DNA of 47,396 nucleotides from an uncultured Alphaproteobacteria bacterium (GCA_937952245.1 CALFYS010000111.1:1-47396), one strand, 5' to 3'. Shown: positions 17,200 through 26,390, counted from the first letter of the stretch. Notes: generated by a model from the sequence alone, not told the origin. Program-made: numbers and translations.

Positions 17200-18000
17200 T
17201 TAGGCTTCAGGCTGTGATTCTTCTGCCGGAGCTTCAGCAGGCGCTTCTTCGGCTACAGCCGCTTCAACAGGGGCTGCATCTTCGCCCAAGTCTTTGCCTT
17301 CACGGATCATTTCAGTCTTCAGGCCGTCCAAGACAGAACCAGCAACAAGATCACAGTAAAGAGAAATGGCGCGCAACGCGTCATCATTGCCTGGGATCGG
17401 GAAATCAACACCATCTGGGCTGGCGTTTGAATCCACAACAGCAACCACAGGAATGCCCAAAACATTCGCTTCGGCAACGGCGATGGCTTCTTTGTTGGTA
17501 TCAATGACAAACAACAGATCAGGCAGGCCGCCCATTTCTTTAATACCGCCAAGGGTACGTTCCAGCTTTTCCAATTCACGGTTCAGCTGAAGTGTTTCTT
17601 TCTTGGTCAGTGAATGAACATCATCACCACCGAGGCGTTCTTCAAGATTGCGCAACCGGCGAATAGACTGAGAAACGGTGCTCCAGTTTGTCATCATGCC
17701 GCCCAACCAGCGGTGGTTGACGAAATACTGGCCGCATGAACGCGCGGATTCAGCAATGGTTTCAGCCGCGGCTGGCTTGGTGCCAACAAACAGGATGCGG
17801 CCACCACGGGCAGCGGTCTGGCTGACAATATCAAGCGCTTGACCCAACATCGGCACAGTTTGCTGCAGATCGAGAATGTGAATGTTATTGCGTGTGCCAA
17901 AAATGAAACGTTCCATCTTTGGGTTCCAGCGGCGGGTATGGTGACCAAAATGAACACCTGCTTCGAGCAGCTGACGCATAGTAAAACTTGGTAGAGGCAT
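17200..18000 (-). CDS. rpsB: Small ribosomal subunit protein S2
   Basis: S2 binds the 30S subunit late in assembly together with S1. The product (266 residues from the chosen start) begins MPLPSFTMRQLLEAGVHFGH and has the diagnostic HHTRRWNPKM, the HILDLQQT block, the DLLFVIDTNKE motif and IPVVAVVDSNASPDGVDFPIPGND. The C-terminus ends in an Ala/Glu/Pro-rich tail after about residue 235. An in-frame ATG exists at 18111, but the ATG at 18000 has AAGGAG at ideal spacing and starts at the family's normal N-terminus. The upstream sequence is a structured leader. Confidence 0.98.
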   Translation of the reverse strand: MPLPSFTMRQLLEAGVHFGHHTRRWNPKMERFIFGTRNNIHILDLQQTVPMLGQALDIVSQTAARGGRILFVGTKPAAAETIAESARSCGQYFVNHRWLGGMMTNWSTVSQSIRRLRNLEERLGGDDVHSLTKKETLQLNRELEKLERTLGGIKEMGGLPDLLFVIDTNKEAIAVAEANVLGIPVVAVVDSNASPDGVDFPIPGNDDALRAISLYCDLVAGSVLDGLKTEMIREGKDLGEDAAPVEAAVAEEAPAEAPAEESQPEA

Positions 18001-18007
18001 GGATGAA

Positions 18008-18112
18008 CTCCTTCTTTTCCGGTTAAGCCTCCATGAAGGTGCAAGCCGAAACTCACCGGATGGTGTCTGTTCAAAAGAACAACTGGAATTTGCCAGCAAC
18101 ACCGCCTTCATG
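18008..18112 (-). ncRNA. Structured 5' leader of rpsB (candidate S2 autoregulatory RNA)
   Basis: Between the probable transcription start (about 18142) and the rpsB ATG the minus-strand RNA can form a compact fold. P1 is an 8-bp stem (18105-18112 with 18032-18039). Inside it P2 (18099-18103 with 18062-18066) closes two hairpins, CTGG/CCAG (18093-18096 with 18083-18086) and TGTTC/GAACA (18077-18081 with 18068-18072), a three-way junction. TCCGGT (18055-18060), in the P1 loop, can pair with ACCGGA (18018-18023) beyond P1 as a pseudoknot ending five bases before the AAGGAG ribosome-binding site. All pairs are Watson-Crick. S2 autoregulation is known in E. coli. Its action here is inferred. Confidence 0.5.
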
Positions 18113-18148
18113 TGCGAATTCTTATTGGGAAATCCAACAAGTGAGACC

Positions 18149-18177
18149 TATCTACCGATTCCCGCATGATTAAGCAA
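18149..18177 (-). promoter_or_regulatory. Probable promoter of rpsB-tsf
   Basis: On the minus strand TTGCTT (18172-18177), a 17-base spacer and TAGATA (18149-18154) would start transcription near 18142, just upstream of the structured leader. The same -35 hexamer and spacing are found before rpoZ. The -10 element is imperfect. Confidence 0.45.
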
Positions 18178-18242
18178 GGGTATTTTCTTGAAAAACCCTA
18201 TGTTTTTTGGCTCATGATTTGAAATATAGCCGATGAATATTG

Positions 18243-21200
18243 CTATTTTAATTCACGGATTGACCCGACCCCGGGCAAGGCCTTGGCCATCTGTCTAAAT
18301 TGATTGGAAAGTTTAAACCGCCCGGGCAAGGTGATCGCCACGTTTTTACCCTCCGCCTGAAGGGTAATTTGCACTTTGCCCATCCCCGGGCCATCGCGTT
18401 TTAGCCCTTCATGCAAGCCATCAAGCGCGTCCGCGTGGGTAAGGGTAATCTCAGCCCCTGAACTTTGGCTGAACGCGACATCATCAAGCGGCGTCATGCG
18501 ATCAATCAGCAACCTGACCCCGCCTTCTTCCATGCGGGCATCAGCTTTGATCATCATCGGGCCATCATGATCAAGAAACGGTTTGGCGGCCTCTAGGGTT
18601 TCTGAAAACGCGGTGGCTTCAAAACTGCCGGTCTGGTCGGTGAATTGAATAAAGGCAAAACGATTGCCGCGGGCGGATTGCCGAATTTGCTTTGACGCGA
18701 TAATCCCCGCCAATTTCAACCGACAGCCATTGCCTCTTTTCGTGACTTCCGCTTCGATCTGATTGGCTGGCACAATTTCCAGATTGGCCATTTGTTCAGC
18801 GTAATCATCTAGCGGATGGGCAGAGATATAAAGCCCTAAGGCGGCAAACTCATCATCCAATTTCATTTTATTGGAGGCTTCTGGGATTTGCGGCAAGACA
18901 ATCTTGAGCTGATTATCATCCCCGCCGCCAAACAGGTTTTCCTGTTCGGATTCACGATCACGTTTAACCGCTTGGCCATGCCCCACAATCGCATCAAGCC
19001 CCGCCATCAATTGCGCCCGATTAGCCCCAAGGCTGTCCATTGCCCCTGATTTGATCAGATTTTCAAGAAAACGCCGCGATAACCCGCCTTCCATGCGGGT
19101 GGCGAAATCATCCAAATCTTTGAACCGTCCCAGTTGGTTGCGGTTTTCAACCAAGGCTGACATAGCGTCAAAACCCACGTTTCGGATCGCCCCCAACGCA
19201 TAACGAACCGCCAATTTGCCGTGGTGATCTTCAACGGTAAATTTAGCCTCCGACGCGTTCACATCAGGCGGAAGAACGGCGATGTCATGGGCGATACAAT
19301 CTTGCTTGAAGGTTGATAATTTATCGGTATTGCCCGCATCAAGGGACATGGAGGCGGCTAAAAACGCCGCGGGGTGATTGGCTTTCAGCCAAGCGGTTTG
19401 CCAAGCGATCAAGGCATAGGCGGCGGCGTGGGATTTGTTAAACCCATAGCCCGCAAAGGCGCTGATTTTATTAAACACGTCAGATGCCAGAGAGGCTTTA
19501 ATATCATTTTCAGCACAGCCCGAAACAAATTCTTCTTCTTGGGCATCCATTTCAGCTTTAATCTTTTTCCCCATGGCGCGCCGCAAAATATCAGCCTTAC
19601 CCAAGGAATATCCCGCCAAGACCTGCGCCGCCTGCTGAACCTGTTCCTGATAAATCATGATGCCGTAGGTTTCTTCCAACACCGGCTCAAGCCATGGGTG
19701 CATATAAATCACCTCTTCACGGCCATGCTTGCGGGCAACATAATTCGGGATATTTTCCATCGGCCCCGGGCGATAGAGCGCCACCACCGCGATAATATCT
19801 TCAAATCGGTCAGGCTTCAGCCCCCGCAAGACATCGCGCATCCCGCTTGATTCCAACTGGAAGACGCCAACCGTATCCCCCCGCGATAACATCTCAAACG
19901 TCTTGTCATCTTTCAGCGGAATATCATCAAGGGTCAGGTTGCCGCCATCACGGTTGATCAGCATCAAAGCCTGTTCCAACACCGTCAGGGTTTTCAGCCC
20001 AAGGAAGTCAAATTTCACCAGCCCGGCTTTTTCAACCCATTTCATATTGAACTGCGTCACTGGCATTTCTGACCGTGGATCGCGATAGAGCGGCACCAAT
20101 TGGTGGAGCGGGCGGTCGCCGATCACCAATCCTGCCGCGTGGGTGGAGGCATGGCGATACAGCCCTTCCAATTGGCATGAAACATCAATTAATTCCGCCA
20201 CTTGCTGATCCTGATCCCGTTCGCGTTTTAAATCAGGTTCGCTTTCAAGCGCTTGGTTTAACGTCACAGGATTGGCCGGGTTGCTGGGCACTAATTTGGC
20301 GATGCGATCCACTTGGCCATAGGGCATCCCCATGACACGGCCGACATCTCTTAGGGCGGCACGCGCCTGCAAGGACCCAAAGGTGATGATCTGGGCAACC
20401 TTATCCATGCCGTATTTTTGCTGCACGTAACTGATCACCTCATCGCGGCGATCCTGACAGAAATCAATATCGAAATCAGGCATGGAAACCCGTTCCGGAT
20501 TAAGGAAACGTTCAAACAACAGCCCCCAACGGATCGGGTCAAGATCAGTAATCAGAAGGACATAAGCCACCAAAGACCCCGCACCTGACCCTCGCCCTGG
20601 GCCAACGGGAATCCCTTGCGCTTTGGACCAGCCGATGAAATCCGCAACGATCAAGAAATACCCCGGGAAGCCCATTTGGATAATGACATCCAATTCAAAA
20701 TTCAGCCGGTCTTGATAGATTTTCACCTGTTCAGGATCATTGCGAATGTCATCATAAGCGCTGGTGGCCAATCTGTTTTCCAGCCCTTTTTGCGCTTCAG
20801 CCCTCAAATGGTCTTCTTCCGTCATCCCTTCCGGAATGGGGAAAGCGGGCAAGATGGGCGCTTTCGACGGCACTTTAAAAGCACAGCGGCGAGCGATCAC
20901 AACGGTATTGTCAATCGCTTCGGGCAGATCGGAAAAGGCCGTGGCCATTTCAGCCGCTGATTTCAGATAATGCTGGTCGGTTTCACGGCGGCGATCATCT
21001 TCATCAAGGGTCACGCCTTGGGAGATACACAATAGCACTTCATGGGCGGAGGCCATTTCCGGCTTGGCGAAATAGCAATCGTTACTCGCCACCAACGGCA
21101 GGTCATGGCGATAGGCTAAATCCAGCAAAATCGGTTCCGCCGTCGCTTCACGGGCGGTGCCATGGCGTTGTAATTCAACATACACCCGTCCGGCCATCAT

Positions 21201-21677
21201 CTCATGCAAATGCAGCAGCCGGCTTTCCGCCAGCGCCGCTTGGCCATCGGCCGCCGCCCCGCCAATAAAGCCTTTCGCCGCCCCGCCCGAAAGCAAGATC
21301 AACCCGTCATGACATTCGGCCAATTGCCCCAATGAAATGGACGGCAAATCACTATCGGCCAGAAGCGCATCGGAAATTAATTGCGATAGATTCTGCCAGC
21401 CCGTGTCATTCTGCACCAGCAACACAACCTCACCTGCGGCATTGGCATCGCCATCGGTCAACATCACTTGCGCGCCAATAATCGGCTGAATCCCAGAAGA
21501 CGTGGCTTTGTCTGAAAATTCCAAGGCCGCGAATGTGTTAAAACTATCGGTAATCGCCACCGCGGGTTGCCCCAAGCCTTTTACCGCCGCCACAAGGGGG
21601 GCGATCTGAAATGTACCTTCAGCAAGGGAATAGGCGGAATGAACGCGAAGATGAACAAATAAAGGGGCTGTCGACAT
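18243..21677 (-). CDS. dnaE: DNA polymerase III alpha subunit
   Basis: DnaE is the replicative polymerase subunit. The 1144-residue protein has the family's full layout: an N-terminal PHP domain (FVHLRVHSAYSLAEG; an Ala replaces the Asp seen in E. coli), the palm with GPGRGSGAGSLVAY and catalytic Asp residues in PDFDIDF, the third Asp in KFDFLGLKTL, and GVFQLESSGM and RPGPM in the fingers. A C-terminal helix-hairpin-helix and OB domain follow (LAGIIASKQIRQSARGNRFAFIQ). The ATG at 21677 has only a weak AGG upstream. It precedes rpsB by 242 bases. Confidence 0.98.
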   Translation of the reverse strand: MSTAPLFVHLRVHSAYSLAEGTFQIAPLVAAVKGLGQPAVAITDSFNTFAALEFSDKATSSGIQPIIGAQVMLTDGDANAAGEVVLLVQNDTGWQNLSQLISDALLADSDLPSISLGQLAECHDGLILLSGGAAKGFIGGAAADGQAALAESRLLHLHEMMAGRVYVELQRHGTAREATAEPILLDLAYRHDLPLVASNDCYFAKPEMASAHEVLLCISQGVTLDEDDRRRETDQHYLKSAAEMATAFSDLPEAIDNTVVIARRCAFKVPSKAPILPAFPIPEGMTEEDHLRAEAQKGLENRLATSAYDDIRNDPEQVKIYQDRLNFELDVIIQMGFPGYFLIVADFIGWSKAQGIPVGPGRGSGAGSLVAYVLLITDLDPIRWGLLFERFLNPERVSMPDFDIDFCQDRRDEVISYVQQKYGMDKVAQIITFGSLQARAALRDVGRVMGMPYGQVDRIAKLVPSNPANPVTLNQALESEPDLKRERDQDQQVAELIDVSCQLEGLYRHASTHAAGLVIGDRPLHQLVPLYRDPRSEMPVTQFNMKWVEKAGLVKFDFLGLKTLTVLEQALMLINRDGGNLTLDDIPLKDDKTFEMLSRGDTVGVFQLESSGMRDVLRGLKPDRFEDIIAVVALYRPGPMENIPNYVARKHGREEVIYMHPWLEPVLEETYGIMIYQEQVQQAAQVLAGYSLGKADILRRAMGKKIKAEMDAQEEEFVSGCAENDIKASLASDVFNKISAFAGYGFNKSHAAAYALIAWQTAWLKANHPAAFLAASMSLDAGNTDKLSTFKQDCIAHDIAVLPPDVNASEAKFTVEDHHGKLAVRYALGAIRNVGFDAMSALVENRNQLGRFKDLDDFATRMEGGLSRRFLENLIKSGAMDSLGANRAQLMAGLDAIVGHGQAVKRDRESEQENLFGGGDDNQLKIVLPQIPEASNKMKLDDEFAALGLYISAHPLDDYAEQMANLEIVPANQIEAEVTKRGNGCRLKLAGIIASKQIRQSARGNRFAFIQFTDQTGSFEATAFSETLEAAKPFLDHDGPMMIKADARMEEGGVRLLIDRMTPLDDVAFSQSSGAEITLTHADALDGLHEGLKRDGPGMGKVQITLQAEGKNVAITLPGRFKLSNQFRQMAKALPGVGSIRELK

Positions 21678-21781
21678 GGCCTATATTGGCAAGTCTTTCC
21701 TATGACTGACAAGGGGGTTGTTGCAAGCCTGTCGATGGCTAGGCAAATTGGGGGTTATCGCCAGATCAAAACACCGCTGGA

Positions 21782-22525
21782 TCAGGCTTCAAAAATTTCA
21801 CCCTGACGAATCGTCACCACGCGATCCATCTTTGCCGCCAATTCAGTGTTATGGGTGACAATCAGTGCCGCGGTTCCGGTGTTGCGGATAATCGCCGTCA
21901 AATGATTAAACACATCAGCGGCGGTTTCAGGATCAAGATTGCCCGTCGGTTCATCCGCCAATAAAAGATGGGGGGCGTTTGAAACCGCCCGCGCGATGGC
22001 AACACGTTGTTGTTCGCCGCCTGACAATTGCCCCGGGCGGTGATTTGCGCGGTCAGCCAATTGCACCATGGCCAAGAGTTGTTCGGCGCGGGTGGTGGCT
22101 TCATCCCTTGGCAGTCCCGCCAGCATTTGCGGGATCAACAGATTTTCAATGGCGGAAAACTCAGGCAATAAGCGGTGGAATTGAAAGACAAAACCAATGC
22201 TTTGGCGGCGTAGTTTTGCCCGCTCTTTTGACGATAACCGCGCGGTATGGGTGCCGCCCACCTGCACCGCCCCGCGATCAGGGTTTTCCAACAGCCCCGC
22301 GATATTCAGCAAGGTTGATTTGCCCGAACCGCTGGGGCCCACCAAGGCCACCATTTCACCAGCGTTGATGGTCAGGCTGGCCCCGCGCAAGACATGAAGG
22401 GCGGATTTGCCTTGGGCAAAGGATTTTTCAACATCGCCAAGGCGCAACATGGGGCGTGATCCTTCTTCCGTGGTTTCGGTCATGCCCGAAGACGTGTTGG
22501 CAGGGTTATTAAGAGGATTATTCAT
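21782..22525 (-). CDS. lolD: Lipoprotein-releasing ABC transporter ATP-binding protein LolD
   Basis: LolD powers extraction of outer-membrane lipoproteins from the inner membrane onto LolA. The 247-residue ATPase has Walker A GPSGSGKST, the Lol-specific stretch FVFQFHRLLPEFSAIENLL, the signature LSGGEQQRVAIARA, Walker B LLLADEPTGNLD and the switch His in VTHN. The ATG at 22525 lies within the end of the permease gene (8-base overlap) and has GGAGG upstream. The first 25 or so residues form a non-conserved polar extension. Confidence 0.96.
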   Translation of the reverse strand: MNNPLNNPANTSSGMTETTEEGSRPMLRLGDVEKSFAQGKSALHVLRGASLTINAGEMVALVGPSGSGKSTLLNIAGLLENPDRGAVQVGGTHTARLSSKERAKLRRQSIGFVFQFHRLLPEFSAIENLLIPQMLAGLPRDEATTRAEQLLAMVQLADRANHRPGQLSGGEQQRVAIARAVSNAPHLLLADEPTGNLDPETAADVFNHLTAIIRNTGTAALIVTHNTELAAKMDRVVTIRQGEIFEA

Positions 22526-23771
22526 AGCGCAATGCCTCCGCGGGGGCGATGCGCGATGCCCGCCAAGCCGGATAAACCGACGCCAAGAACGACAACATCA
22601 GTGCCATGCCAATGACCATAAACACTTCTTGCGGATTAACATCAGCCGGCAAGGTCGAAAGGAAATAGATTTCAGCGGCGAATAGTTCTGTTCCGGTAAA
22701 CTGTTCCAGAAGCGATTTAATGCCATCAATATTCCAGCAGAACCCCAGCCCCAATAACGTGCCGATCACCGTGCCAACAACACCGATGCTCGCCCCTGTC
22801 ATAAAGAACACCCGCATGATGCCGCCGCCGGTGGCCCCCATGGCCCGCAACACCGCGATGTCATTATTTTTGGAGCGCACCAACATAATCATGGATGAAA
22901 TAATATTAAACGCCGCCACAATAATGATCAGCGTCAAGATCAAGAACATGACGTTCCGTTCCACCGCCAGCGCGTTTAAAAAAGAGCGGTTGCGGTCGCG
23001 CCAATCGCTGACCCGTACCGACGGCGTGACGGTTTGTTGAATATTCTGCCGCAAGACATCGGTCATATTCAGGTTTGAAGAATAAATCTCAAGTCCGGTG
23101 ACGGTATTGTCTTGGCCAAAGAAGGATTGCGAGGCTTCCAGCGGCATAAAGATGAAGGCTTTGTCGTATTCAAACATCCCCACATCAAACAGCCCGCCCA
23201 CTTTATAGGTTCGGCGTTGCGGCAATGTTCCGAAAGGCGTTGACCGCCCGCGCGCGCCAACCAGCGTGACGCTATCGCCGGCTTTGATGCCAATGCTTTG
23301 CGCCAAGCGATGCCCCATTAAAACTTCTTTGCCTGTTTTAAAATTCTGGATGGCCTTTTCATCAAGCGCGGACCAAAGCGGTTTGCGCGCCGCCAGATCA
23401 GCCCAGCGTACCCCCCGCACCACCGCGCCAGAGGTCAGCCCTTTATTGGCCGCCATCACTTGGCCTTCGATTTGCGGGGTGACGGCAACAACCCCGGGCA
23501 AGCCAGCAATCCGCACCGCCAACGGATCAAAATCAGCAATGCCGCGGCCATTGGTGCTGTGCACCGCCAAATGCCCATTGAGCCCCAGAATACGCCCCAC
23601 CAGCTCAACCCTAAAGCCGTTCATCACCGACATGACAATGATCAAGGTCGCCACCCCAAGGGCAATGCCTAAGAGCGAAAACCACGCGATCACGGAAATA
23701 AACCCTTCCGAACGACGCGAGCGCATATAGCGCAACGCCAACATTCTTTCGACAGGGGTGAAGATAGCCAT
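22518..23771 (-). CDS. LolC/LolE-family lipoprotein-releasing permease
   Basis: This is the membrane partner of LolD. The 417-residue protein has an N-terminal membrane helix (about residues 25-50, after LRYMRSRRSEGFISVI), a large periplasmic domain (about 50-270) and three C-terminal helices (about 275-300, 320-345 and 375-400). The ABC2/FtsX-type core includes RSKNNDIAVLRAMGA, the coupling region. The C-terminus PAWRASRIAPAEALRYE is typical. Only one permease gene is present here, as in most alphaproteobacteria, so it probably acts as a homodimer. Calling it LolC or LolE is arbitrary. Confidence 0.94.
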   Translation of the reverse strand: MAIFTPVERMLALRYMRSRRSEGFISVIAWFSLLGIALGVATLIIVMSVMNGFRVELVGRILGLNGHLAVHSTNGRGIADFDPLAVRIAGLPGVVAVTPQIEGQVMAANKGLTSGAVVRGVRWADLAARKPLWSALDEKAIQNFKTGKEVLMGHRLAQSIGIKAGDSVTLVGARGRSTPFGTLPQRRTYKVGGLFDVGMFEYDKAFIFMPLEASQSFFGQDNTVTGLEIYSSNLNMTDVLRQNIQQTVTPSVRVSDWRDRNRSFLNALAVERNVMFLILTLIIIVAAFNIISSMIMLVRSKNNDIAVLRAMGATGGGIMRVFFMTGASIGVVGTVIGTLLGLGFCWNIDGIKSLLEQFTGTELFAAEIYFLSTLPADVNPQEVFMVIGMALMLSFLASVYPAWRASRIAPAEALRYE

Positions 23772-23787
23772 GGGTTGTTATATTCCT

Positions 23788-23811
23788 TTAGGGTTTCTTG
23801 ATTAGGGTTTC
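23788..23811. repeat. Tandem 10-bp direct repeat before the lol permease gene
   Basis: TTAGGGTTTC occurs twice (23788-23797 and 23802-23811, period 14) in the 53-base gap between proS and the lol permease gene. The second copy read on the minus strand ends close to the AAAGGA ribosome-binding site. It could be a paired protein-binding site or a chance duplication. Confidence 0.35.
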
Positions 23812-23824
23812 CTAAACTTGGTGA

Positions 23825-25138
23825 TTAAGCCAAAAGCGCGTTTAACGCCGCCTCAGGGCTTAATTGTTGGGTTTCACCGGAACGGCGCTGTTTCCATTCA
23901 ACCATGCCTTCTTTGGCGATGCGAGGGCCAATGATCACTTGTTGAGGGATGCCGATTAAATCCATGCTGGCCAGTTTTGCCCCGGGGCGATCGGCCGTGT
24001 CATCATAAAGCACATCTTTGCCAGCGTTGGTCAGCTTTTGATAGAGGTCTCCGGCCATGGCATCACAGGTTTCATCCCCGGGCTTCAGATTAACCACCGC
24101 GACATCAAATGGCGCAACGCTCTCTGGCCAGATAATCCCCGCGTCATCATGGCTGGCTTCGATAATCCCGCCCACCAGACGCGATACGCCAATGCCGTAA
24201 GACCCCATATGCACATCAGCAAGCGTGCCGGTTTCATCCGCCACACTCGCGCCCATGGGGGCTGAATATTTCGTGCCAAAATAGAAAATATGCCCCACTT
24301 CAATCCCGCGGGTGGTGATCAAATCACCATCAGCAACAGGGCAAGAGGCGGCATCATATTTTTCATCAGTGACGGCATAAAGATTGGTGTAGCGGTCAAC
24401 AATCGGTTGCAGATCGCCTTGGTAATCAATATCGCCCGCGTCAATACTGCGGCCAATCCAATCTTTATGACAATAGACTTCACTTTCGCCTGTTTCCGCC
24501 AGAATAATGAACTCATGGCTCATATCGCCGCCAATGGGGCCTGTGTCGGCTTCCATAGGGATCGCCGTCAGCCCAAGCCGCTGGAAGGTCAGCAGATACG
24601 ACACAAACATCTTGTTGTATTCAATCCGTGCCGCGTCAGCCCCATGGGCGAAAGAATAGGCATCTTTCATCAAGAATTCACGCCCCCGCATAATGCCAAA
24701 ACGTGGCCGGACTTCATCACGGAATTTCCATTGGATATGATAAAGATTAATCGGCAAGGATTTATAGCTTTTCACATGGTTGCGGAAAATATCCGTCACC
24801 TGTTCTTCGTTCGTGGGGCCATAAAGCATATCGCGATCATGGCGGTCTTTAATCCGCAGCATCTCAAGCCCGTAATCTTCATAGCGGCCTGATTCCTGCC
24901 AAAGCTCCGATGGCTGGATGGTCGGCATTAAAATTTCATTCGCCCCAGCGCGATTTTGTTCTTCACGGACGATTTGTTCAATCTTCCGCATGACTTTTAA
25001 CCCCATGGGCAACCATGAATAAATCCCAGCGCTGGATTGCTGAATCATGCCCGCCCTCAGCATCAATCGGTGCGAGGCGATTTGCGCTTCTTTCGGGGTT
25101 TCCTTCAGAACAGGGAGAAAATATCGGCTTAGCAACAT
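23825..25138 (-). CDS. proS: Proline--tRNA ligase, short alphaproteobacterial type
   Basis: This class II synthetase charges tRNA-Pro. The 437-residue protein has motif 1 around LMLRAGMIQQSSAGIYSWLPMG, motif 2 (FRDEVRPRFGIMRGREFLMKDAYSF) and motif 3 (GSYGIGVSRLVG), then the anticodon-binding domain. Motifs 2 and 3 are separated by only about 140 residues, so the large INS editing domain of E. coli ProS is absent, as in alphaproteobacteria generally. Such organisms often use a separate YbaK/ProX-type editing protein. It lies 18 bases after the enoyl-CoA hydratase-like gene. Confidence 0.97.
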   Translation of the reverse strand: MLLSRYFLPVLKETPKEAQIASHRLMLRAGMIQQSSAGIYSWLPMGLKVMRKIEQIVREEQNRAGANEILMPTIQPSELWQESGRYEDYGLEMLRIKDRHDRDMLYGPTNEEQVTDIFRNHVKSYKSLPINLYHIQWKFRDEVRPRFGIMRGREFLMKDAYSFAHGADAARIEYNKMFVSYLLTFQRLGLTAIPMEADTGPIGGDMSHEFIILAETGESEVYCHKDWIGRSIDAGDIDYQGDLQPIVDRYTNLYAVTDEKYDAASCPVADGDLITTRGIEVGHIFYFGTKYSAPMGASVADETGTLADVHMGSYGIGVSRLVGGIIEASHDDAGIIWPESVAPFDVAVVNLKPGDETCDAMAGDLYQKLTNAGKDVLYDDTADRPGAKLASMDLIGIPQQVIIGPRIAKEGMVEWKQRRSGETQQLSPEAALNALLA

Positions 25139-25156
25139 GGTTTAACCTATGTGAGT

Positions 25157-26266
25157 TTACATCTTAAAAGGGCTGTATCCTTGCGGATAATCCAGAGTGA
25201 TCATATCAGTTTCAGCAAAGAGTGCATCAAGCATTTCAGGGGTCACCGCATCAATTGATGACGGTTGCCATTTCGGGGCGTTGTCTTTGTCGATCAGCAA
25301 TGCCCGCACGCCTTCGACAAAATCAGGACGAAGGGTGATCCGGCACGCCATGGTATTATCAAGATCAAGCGCATCAGGGACGCTTAAATCACGGTATTGC
25401 GGCGCGGTCATCAAATGATGGGTCACCGCCATGGATAAAGGCGCGCGGGTATCCATCGCCTTCCGGCTTGCTTCTGCCATAGGGTGCTGATCATCTTCAA
25501 GGCTGGCACGGATCGCGGGTAAATCCGATTGGTCAAAATGGCGGGCAATCCAATCTTGGGCGTCAAGAACAGGCGTGTCTTGCGGGTTGATCAGATGTTG
25601 AGCAATCGCGGATTTGATGGCGGCTTGATCAGGGTTTTGCAGCCCCACCACCGCCGCTGTCACCGCGTCAATGGCGTTGCTATCCACCACAAACCCCGTC
25701 TCCGGTGATAAAATCCCCAAAGCCTGCATATCACCAGCGCCAATCCGCCAGCCCGTGATGCCAAGGAAAGACGCCACAGGATGCGGCGCGCGGCGTAAAA
25801 ACACCGATGCCGCGACATCAGGGAACAAGCCAATGGCGGTTTCCGGCATGGCGAAATCCATCCGGTCGGTGATGATCTGAAACGCCGCGTTCATCAACAC
25901 CCCTGCTCCGCCACCCATGGTCAGCCCGTTGGCGATGCTGATCACTGGTTTCGGGAAAGTATTGATGATCAAATCCAGCTGATATTCTGTTTCAAAATAG
26001 GCTTTCGCGTGATCATGATTTTCTTTCAGCATTGGGATCAAGGCGCGGACATCACCGCCAGCGCAAAAGGCTTTGCCTTCGACCGCTGAAATCACCACAT
26101 GGCTGATGGCATCATCATGCGCCCATGCCATCAATTGCTGGTTCATCTCATGGCACATTTCACCGGAAAGCGCGTTCAGGGCTTTCGGGCGATTGATGAT
26201 TATTCTGCCGCAGTGGTCTTCGACTGAAAATTGGATGGTTTGATCGTCGGTTGTCATGCTGTTCAT
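25157..26266 (-). CDS. 3-hydroxyisobutyryl-CoA hydrolase (crotonase superfamily)
   Basis: This enzyme of valine breakdown hydrolyses 3-hydroxyisobutyryl-CoA. The 369-residue length, well above the roughly 260 of simple enoyl-CoA hydratases, fits the HIBCH branch. The motifs fit too: LNALSGEM, GKAFCAGGDVRAL (oxyanion hole), GLTMGGGAGVLM, and MPETAIGLFPDVAASVFL with the catalytic Glu. A C-terminal ECH_2 extension follows from about residue 230. An internal Met at residue 4 could also be the start, since no clear ribosome-binding site favours either. Valine-pathway partners are not in the window, so some other acyl-CoA hydrolase activity is possible. Confidence 0.85.
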   Translation of the reverse strand: MNSMTTDDQTIQFSVEDHCGRIIINRPKALNALSGEMCHEMNQQLMAWAHDDAISHVVISAVEGKAFCAGGDVRALIPMLKENHDHAKAYFETEYQLDLIINTFPKPVISIANGLTMGGGAGVLMNAAFQIITDRMDFAMPETAIGLFPDVAASVFLRRAPHPVASFLGITGWRIGAGDMQALGILSPETGFVVDSNAIDAVTAAVVGLQNPDQAAIKSAIAQHLINPQDTPVLDAQDWIARHFDQSDLPAIRASLEDDQHPMAEASRKAMDTRAPLSMAVTHHLMTAPQYRDLSVPDALDLDNTMACRITLRPDFVEGVRALLIDKDNAPKWQPSSIDAVTPEMLDALFAETDMITLDYPQGYSPFKM

Positions 26267-26362
26267 ATAATGGAAAATATCCCGCCTGAGAAGGGTAATG
26301 CGGTTGCGCCCTCCGTTATTTGGGATTGGTTTGCTCTATTGTTCTGCTCGTTATCTCTTTTA

Positions 26363-26390
26363 TTGGAACACAGTACCGCGTCAGTATGCC
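26363..26390 (+). promoter_or_regulatory. Possible hemB promoter
   Basis: TTGGAA (26363-26368), a 16-base spacer and TATGCC (26385-26390) lie about 60 bases before the hemB ATG, in the 182-base divergent gap with the hydrolase gene. Both hexamers are imperfect, and nothing else in that gap stands out. Confidence 0.3.

Noticed and set aside
18001..18111. N-terminal extension of S2 from an ATG at 18111
   Set aside because: The extension is unlike any S2 N-terminus, lacks a ribosome-binding site, and lies over the structured leader; the start at 18000 has AAGGAG.
24290..24892. 200-codon plus-strand frame opposite proS
   Set aside because: Antisense shadow of a conserved synthetase; no family motif.
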